Part shown: positions 60,115 to 64,000 of the stretch, piece after piece
How the letters are laid out: the number at the start of each line of letters is the position of its first letter
Position numbering within the stretch: the stretch's first letter is position 1
Origin: Saccharopolyspora erythraea NRRL 2338
GTDB lineage: Bacteria; Actinomycetota; Actinomycetes; Mycobacteriales; Pseudonocardiaceae
Assembly (NCBI RefSeq): GCF_000062885.1
Contig: NC_009142.1
Coordinates: 7,925,584-7,989,583 of the forward strand
DNA: 64,000 bases
Direction: 5' to 3'
The notes under the pieces: model-generated
What the model was told of the DNA's origin: nothing
Database searches by the model: none
The model's input: only the letters and a program-made list of their open reading frames with translations
Made by a program: the position numbers and the translations under genes

Positions 60115-60396
60115 TCAGGCGACCCACGATCCGGTGACGGCGTTCCACTCCCGGACGGTGGTCCCGGCGATCACGCCCGCCTCGGTGTAGGGGTCGGCGT
60201 CGAGCACCCGGCGCAGCTCGTCGGCGTCGGCGACCTCGTAGACCAGCATCGCGCCGCGCTCGTCGGCGTAGGGCCCGCCGGCGAGCAGCACACCGCGCGC
60301 GGCGAGGTCCCTGGAGTACTCGCGGTGGGCCGGCCGGACCTCCAGCCGGTGGTCCCGATCCTCGCCGTACACCAGCTCGACCACGAACTTCGCCAT
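60115..60396 (-). CDS. YciI-family protein
   Basis: This 93-aa protein begins MAKFVVELVYGEDRDHRLEV. It continues HREYSRDLAARGVLLAGGPY, then AMLVYEVADADELRRVLDAD and REWNAV. This is the small dimeric alpha/beta-barrel of YciI, with the His-Asp pair region partly recognisable. The biological role is unknown. ATG 60396 has GGAGGACGAGG directly upstream. It is divergent from an ECF sigma gene. Confidence 0.85.
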   Translation of the reverse strand: MAKFVVELVYGEDRDHRLEVRPAHREYSRDLAARGVLLAGGPYADERGAMLVYEVADADELRRVLDADPYTEAGVIAGTTVREWNAVTGSWVA

Positions 60397-60496
60397 CCTC
60401 GTCCTCCGCTTCCGGACGCCTTCGATCCCAGGTCCGGCAGGCACGCTACCCGGTCGGGCGACGGCCGGCATCGGTGAGCCGGTAGGTTCCCGGATC

Positions 60497-61078
60497 ATGG
60501 TCGGCGATTCTTCCGGACTCGGAGTCGAGCGGAGCGTCGAACGCACCCTGGGGCACCTGCGAGCGCTGGACACCGCCTCCGCCGAGGCCGCCGAGCGGCC
60601 GTTGACGCTGGAGGACCTCTACCGGCAGCAGCGGATGCGGATGGTCCGGCTGGCGATCCTGCTGGTCGACGATCCCGCCACGGCCGAGGATGTCGTTCAG
60701 GAGGCGTTCACCGGGCTCTACCGCAACTGGTCTGGCCTTCGCGATGCCAAGGCCGCCATCGGGTACCTGCGCACCGCCGTGGTCAACGGCAGCCGCTCGG
60801 TGCTGCGACGACGCAAGACCGCCCGCGAGTACCAGCCGCCGCACCAGGCCGACGCCAGGTCCGCGGAGTCGCTGGCGATGCTGACCGCCGAGCACCAGGC
60901 CGTCGTGGCCGCGCTGGCCGAGCTGCCGCCGCGGCAGCGGGAGGTGCTCGTGCTGCGCTACTACGGCGACCTCTCCGAGGCCGAGATCGCAGAGGCCACC
61001 GGCGTGTCCAAGGGGACGGTGAAGTCGACCGCGAGCCGGGCGCTGGACGCCCTGCAACGGATCATGCGCTCGCACTGA
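60497..61078 (+). CDS. SigE-family ECF sigma factor, no adjacent anti-sigma
   Basis: This 193-aa protein has an N-terminal extension of about 35 residues. Region 2 follows (RMVRLAILLVDDPATAEDVV, then QEAFTGLYRNW) and region 4 (LPPRQREVLVLRYYGDLSEA, GVSKGTVKSTASRALDAL). It differs from the two SigE-like factors at 33 and 40 kb, which have CGDWH. No anti-sigma gene follows. ATG 60497 is used; its ribosome site is weak, so the start is uncertain. Confidence 0.85.
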   Translation: MVGDSSGLGVERSVERTLGHLRALDTASAEAAERPLTLEDLYRQQRMRMVRLAILLVDDPATAEDVVQEAFTGLYRNWSGLRDAKAAIGYLRTAVVNGSRSVLRRRKTAREYQPPHQADARSAESLAMLTAEHQAVVAALAELPPRQREVLVLRYYGDLSEAEIAEATGVSKGTVKSTASRALDALQRIMRSH

Positions 61079-61291
61079 GCGGGCCCCTCACCGCTGCGGC
61101 TCACGCCGCACCTGAGTGCCTGTTCTCGTTCTTCGAAGCGGCGCAGCCGCTTGGGCCCCACCGTCGGGCACCGCCACGCGAGTTGAGCGATGAAGGGCGC
61201 CGAGCGGGTACTCCGCGGGCGGGTCCCGCGCGAGGCGCGACGGCCGGCTCGCCCCGCCGGGGACAGTTCGTCCAGAATCAACACCACACGT

Positions 61292-61307
61292 GTTGGTGTA
61301 GACCACT
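61292..61307. promoter_or_regulatory. DasR-like operator (dre) before nagKA
   Basis: GTTGGTGTAGACCACT matches 13 of 16 positions of the dre consensus AGTGGTCTAGACCACT, by eye. It lies 28 bases upstream of the nagK start. In Streptomyces, DasR represses nagKA through such a site and is released by glucosamine-6-phosphate. An overlapping inverted repeat (ACACCA/TGGTGT) is also present. Confidence 0.8.
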
Positions 61308-61334
61308 GGGGGAACCGTAGCGGAGGATCGGCTC

Positions 61335-62255
61335 GTGACCTCACATGCGATCGCCGTCGACGTCGGCGGTACCGAGATGAAGGCCGCGCTGGTGGCCGTC
61401 GAGCCCGGCGCCGCGCGGACGCTGCGGCAGACCCGGCGGCGGACCCCGCGCGGTGCCGACGGCCCTTCCACCGCCGAGAGCGTGATCGACGCGGTCGCCG
61501 AGATCGTGGCGGAGCTGCGCGCCGACGCGGACGCCGACGCCATCGGCGTCGTCGTGCCCGGCATCGTCGACGAGCAGCGGGGCATGGGCGTCTACTCGGC
61601 CAACCTGGGGTGGCGGGAGGAACCGCTGCGCGACAAGCTGGCGGCCCGCTTCGACCTGCCGCTGGCCTTCGGCCACGACGTCCGGGCGGGCGGCCTGGCC
61701 GAGGCCCGCCTCGGCGCGGCGCGCGGCATGCGCGACGTGATCGTGATGCCCATCGGCACCGGCATCGCCGCCGCCCTGGTCTTCAACGGCCAGATCTACT
61801 CCGCGGGCGGGCACGCGGGCGAAATCGGCCACGTCGACATCGGGCACGGCGAGCCGTGCCCCTGCGGCGGCACCGGCTGCGTGGAGGCGGTCGCGTCCTC
61901 GGCCGCCGTCGCCCGCCGCTACACCGCGCGCGTCGGCACCCCGGTCGACGGAGCCGCCGCGGTCGCCGACGCCGTCCGCGCGGGCGACCCGCACGCCGCC
62001 GCGGTGTGGCAGGAGGCGGTCGACGCGCTGGCCAGGGGGCTGGTGACGCTGACGGCGGTGCTCGCGCCGGAGGGCATCGTGCTGGGCGGCGGGCTGGCGA
62101 TGGCGGGCCGGCTGCTCACCGACCCGCTGGCCGCGCGGCTGGACGAGATGCTGCTGCCGTTCCACCGCAGGCCGCGGCTGGAACTGGCGGAACTGGGTGA
62201 CACGGCAGGCTGCCTGGGCGCGGCACTGCTGGCGACGGAAGGGTTGCAACGGTGA
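61335..62255 (+). CDS. nagK: ROK-family sugar kinase, probable N-acetylglucosamine kinase
   Basis: This 306-aa protein shows the ATP motif VDVGGTEMKAALV, the sugar site PIGTGIAAALVFNGQIYSAG and HAGEIGHVDIGHGEPCPCGG, and the zinc motif CPCGGTGCVE. It is fused by a GTGA overlap to nagA and preceded by a dre site. By analogy with Streptomyces nagK-nagA, it should phosphorylate cytosolic GlcNAc to GlcNAc-6-phosphate. GTG 61335 gives VTSHAIAVDVGGT. Related glucokinases look similar, so context decides. Confidence 0.82.
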   Translation: MTSHAIAVDVGGTEMKAALVAVEPGAARTLRQTRRRTPRGADGPSTAESVIDAVAEIVAELRADADADAIGVVVPGIVDEQRGMGVYSANLGWREEPLRDKLAARFDLPLAFGHDVRAGGLAEARLGAARGMRDVIVMPIGTGIAAALVFNGQIYSAGGHAGEIGHVDIGHGEPCPCGGTGCVEAVASSAAVARRYTARVGTPVDGAAAVADAVRAGDPHAAAVWQEAVDALARGLVTLTAVLAPEGIVLGGGLAMAGRLLTDPLAARLDEMLLPFHRRPRLELAELGDTAGCLGAALLATEGLQR

Positions 62256-63388
62256 ACGAGTCCCCCTCGCTGACACTCGCAGGCGGGCGCGTCGTCACCC
62301 CGGACGGGGTCCTCGACGACGGCTGGGTGCGCGTGTCGGGTTCGACGATCGAAGCCGTCGGCACCGGTGCGGTCGCCGGAGCGGTGGACCTGGGCGGGCG
62401 GTGGCTGGTGCCCGGCTTCGTCGACATCCACTGCCACGGCGGCGGGGGTGGCTCCTTCACCGGCACCGAGGTCGACCAGGCGCTGGCCGCCATCGACACC
62501 CACCGCGCGCACGGCACGACGACGATGCTGGCCAGCCTGGTGTCGGCGCCGCCGGCCGACCTGTGCAAGCAGATCAGCGCGCTCGGCGAGCTGGTCACCG
62601 ACGGCAGGATCGCGGGCATCCACCTGGAGGGCCCGTTCCTTTCGGCCGCCCGCTGCGGCGCGCACGACCCGGCGATCCTGCGCCCGCCGGAGACCCACGC
62701 CGTCCAGCAACTGCTCGACGCCGGCCAGGGGACGATCCGGATGATCACGCTGGCGCCGGAGCTGGACAACTCGGTGAACGCGGTCCGCCGGCTCGTCGAC
62801 CACGGCGTGATCGCGGCCGTCGGGCACACCGACGCGGTGCTGGAGCAGGTCGTGCCCGCCGTGGACGCCGGTGCGACGGTGGCCACCCACCTGTTCAACG
62901 GGATGCGGCCGCTGCACCACCGCGAGCCGGGTCCGATCGGCGCCCTGCTCGACGACGAGCGGGTGACCGTGGAGCTCATCTGCGACCTGGTGCACCTGCA
63001 CCCCGGCGTGGTCAAGCTCGCCGCCGGGCACGCCGGGGCGGGCCGGACGGTGCTGATCACCGACGCCATCAGCGCGACGGCGGCCGGCGACGGCGTCTAC
63101 GAGCTGGGCAAGCTGCCGGTCACGGTCACCGACGGCGAGCCCCGGCTGGCCGACGGCTCGCTGGCGGGCAGCACCCTGACCATGGACGTGGCGTTCCGCA
63201 ACCTGGTGGCGTGCGGGCTGCCGGTGACCGACGCGGTCGCCGCCGCGTCCGCCCGCCCGGCCGCGCTGCTGGGCTTGTCCGACCGTATCGGCGCCATCCG
63301 GCCGGGCCTGGCCGCCGACCTGGTCGTGCTCGACGACGACCTCGGCCTGCACCGCGTGATGAAGGACGGGCGCTGGGTCGACGCCTGA
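62252..63388 (+). CDS. nagA: N-acetylglucosamine-6-phosphate deacetylase
   Basis: This 378-aa amidohydrolase gives glucosamine-6-phosphate and acetate. It shows VPGFVDIHCHGGGGGSFTG, AGIHLEGPFLSAARCGAHDP, AVGHTDAVLEQV, THLFNGMRPLHHREPG and LITDAISA, which supply the metal and catalytic residues. It starts inside the nagK stop (GTGA). The product is also the DasR effector, so the operon is probably self-inducing. Confidence 0.95.
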   Translation: MNESPSLTLAGGRVVTPDGVLDDGWVRVSGSTIEAVGTGAVAGAVDLGGRWLVPGFVDIHCHGGGGGSFTGTEVDQALAAIDTHRAHGTTTMLASLVSAPPADLCKQISALGELVTDGRIAGIHLEGPFLSAARCGAHDPAILRPPETHAVQQLLDAGQGTIRMITLAPELDNSVNAVRRLVDHGVIAAVGHTDAVLEQVVPAVDAGATVATHLFNGMRPLHHREPGPIGALLDDERVTVELICDLVHLHPGVVKLAAGHAGAGRTVLITDAISATAAGDGVYELGKLPVTVTDGEPRLADGSLAGSTLTMDVAFRNLVACGLPVTDAVAAASARPAALLGLSDRIGAIRPGLAADLVVLDDDLGLHRVMKDGRWVDA

Positions 63389-63506
63389 GCGCGCTGACGG
63401 CTGCTCCAGGTGGCCCGGTGCGGGATGCCGCGTCTCGGTGATCCGGCCGAACAGGCGCTGGGCGGTTCGGCCGCGGGCGGCGGCGGTCACCCCCTAGGCT
63501 GGCCGC

Positions 63507-63758
63507 GTGGACGAGCAGAACCCCGAGCGGCTGCTGTCGGCGGCCCTGCGCGCCCAGGCCGTCGGCAGTCCCGGCGGCGACCCCACCGGCCACGGCGCTC
63601 GCACCGGTCACGGCGCCCCGCCCGCCCCGCTCGCGCCCGGCGCCCCTCCGCCGCCCGCCGAGGTGCGCAGGCGGCTGCCGGTTGCCCGGGTGCTGCTGTT
63701 CGCGCTGGCGCTGGGCCTGTTCGCGGGCGCCGTCGCCGGAGTGGTCTCGACGCTCTAG
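63507..63758 (+). CDS. small single-helix membrane protein
   Basis: This 83-aa protein has a polar, Gly/Pro-rich N-terminal half (about 1-55) and one C-terminal membrane helix (VARVLLFALALGLFAGAVAG). The GTG 63507 start follows CCTAGGCTGGCC and has no strong ribosome site. It probably belongs to a poorly conserved class of actinobacterial membrane peptides. I do not recognise it. Confidence 0.55.
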   Translation: MDEQNPERLLSAALRAQAVGSPGGDPTGHGARTGHGAPPAPLAPGAPPPPAEVRRRLPVARVLLFALALGLFAGAVAGVVSTL

Positions 63759-63881
63759 CCCGGCGGTCCGCCGCTGCGCGACGTGTCGATCAGGCCGCGC
63801 ACCGCCGCCGCGACCAGGCGGTCACCGGCTGCGATCGGGCTGTCCGCCGGTCCGCGCACGGCCAAGGTACCGTTGGCAGGC

Positions 63882-64000
63882 GTGACGCCCGAATTGCCCG
63901 CGCTCATCGACGCCGCAAGCACGTCATCGCTCGCTCTGCTGCCGGACTGGCTCGATCCGGAGCACATCATCAAGTCGCTGGGCCCGTTCGCGCTGATCGG
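63882..64000 (+). CDS. DedA-family membrane protein, 5' part
   Basis: Only 39 codons are in the window. They read VTPELPALIDAASTS..., then LLPDWLDPEHIIKSLGPFAL, which matches the DedA (SNARE-associated/VTT) N-terminus WLDPxxxxxxxGxFAL. DedA proteins are undecaprenyl-phosphate or phospholipid flippases. Its position near fba and DUF3151 matches Rv0364. The start GTG 63882 is inferred from the first in-frame codon with a reasonable N-terminus. Confidence 0.7.
   Translation, partial: MTPELPALIDAASTSSLALLPDWLDPEHIIKSLGPFALI

Noticed and set aside
63755-63973. Minus-strand 72-codon frame at the right edge
   Set aside because: It overlaps the start of the DedA-like gene on the plus strand and has no family features.

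Overview
The window is high-G+C actinomycete chromosome. Its features are frequent GTG starts, GGAGG-type ribosome sites, type VII secretion substrates, DUF397/XRE gene pairs and SigE-family ECF sigma factors. The gene content fits Pseudonocardiaceae, perhaps Saccharopolyspora; this is inferred from content, not from a database match.

The backbone is purine biosynthesis. Nine pur genes lie on the minus strand. In the direction of transcription they are purA (54.4 kb), purD (47.3), purB (32.1), purC (29.0), the overlapping purS-purQ-purL operon (24.0-20.8), purF (3.3) and purM (1.5). Neighbours usually linked to these genes in mycobacteria are also present: a sterol-carrier-like gene before purF, an Rv0358-like gene divergent from purA, a DUF3151 gene beside class II fructose-bisphosphate aldolase, and a DedA gene at the right edge. 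purN, purH, purE and purK are not in the window.

Region by region: 0-4.6 kb holds the end of a DUF305 gene, purM, purF, a composite pseudogene and the sterol-carrier gene. 4.7-10.6 kb holds a methyltransferase, a DUF397/XRE pair divergent from a 68-aa gene around a palindrome, a LuxR-type regulator, a secreted subtilase, a PRC-barrel protein and a type VII-associated protein. 10.7-16.1 kb holds a minisatellite, a GH15 trehalase-like enzyme whose stop codon carries a decayed IS5-type element, and a PAS-GGDEF-EAL protein. 16.5-20.8 kb holds a GH25 lysozyme and two paralogous membrane proteins flanking an opposed unknown gene. 20.8-32 kb holds purLQS, purC and purB among small enzymes and secreted proteins. 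32-40.8 kb holds two ECF sigma/membrane-protein pairs, an asymmetric ABC exporter pair, and an SMR pump with a TetR regulator. 40.8-45.8 kb holds threonine aldolase, a HAD protein, an aminotransferase and a WXG100-like/transglycosylase secretion pair. 46-58 kb holds purD, secreted GDPD, a CPA1 antiporter, a DUF2637 protein, purA, a secreted HNH nuclease and FUSC. 58-64 kb holds fba, an orphan ECF sigma factor, and a nagK-nagA operon behind a DasR-like operator.

Most convergent gene pairs are separated by strong GC hairpins. I did not find an unmistakable new multi-gene system. The best leads are the ABC exporter whose first half has no Walker A motif, the Gly/Ser-linked type VII lytic transglycosylase, the paralog-flanked 17.4-20.8 kb island, the XRE/DUF397/68-aa cluster with its palindrome, and the two-gene fusion pseudogene at 3.4-4.1 kb.
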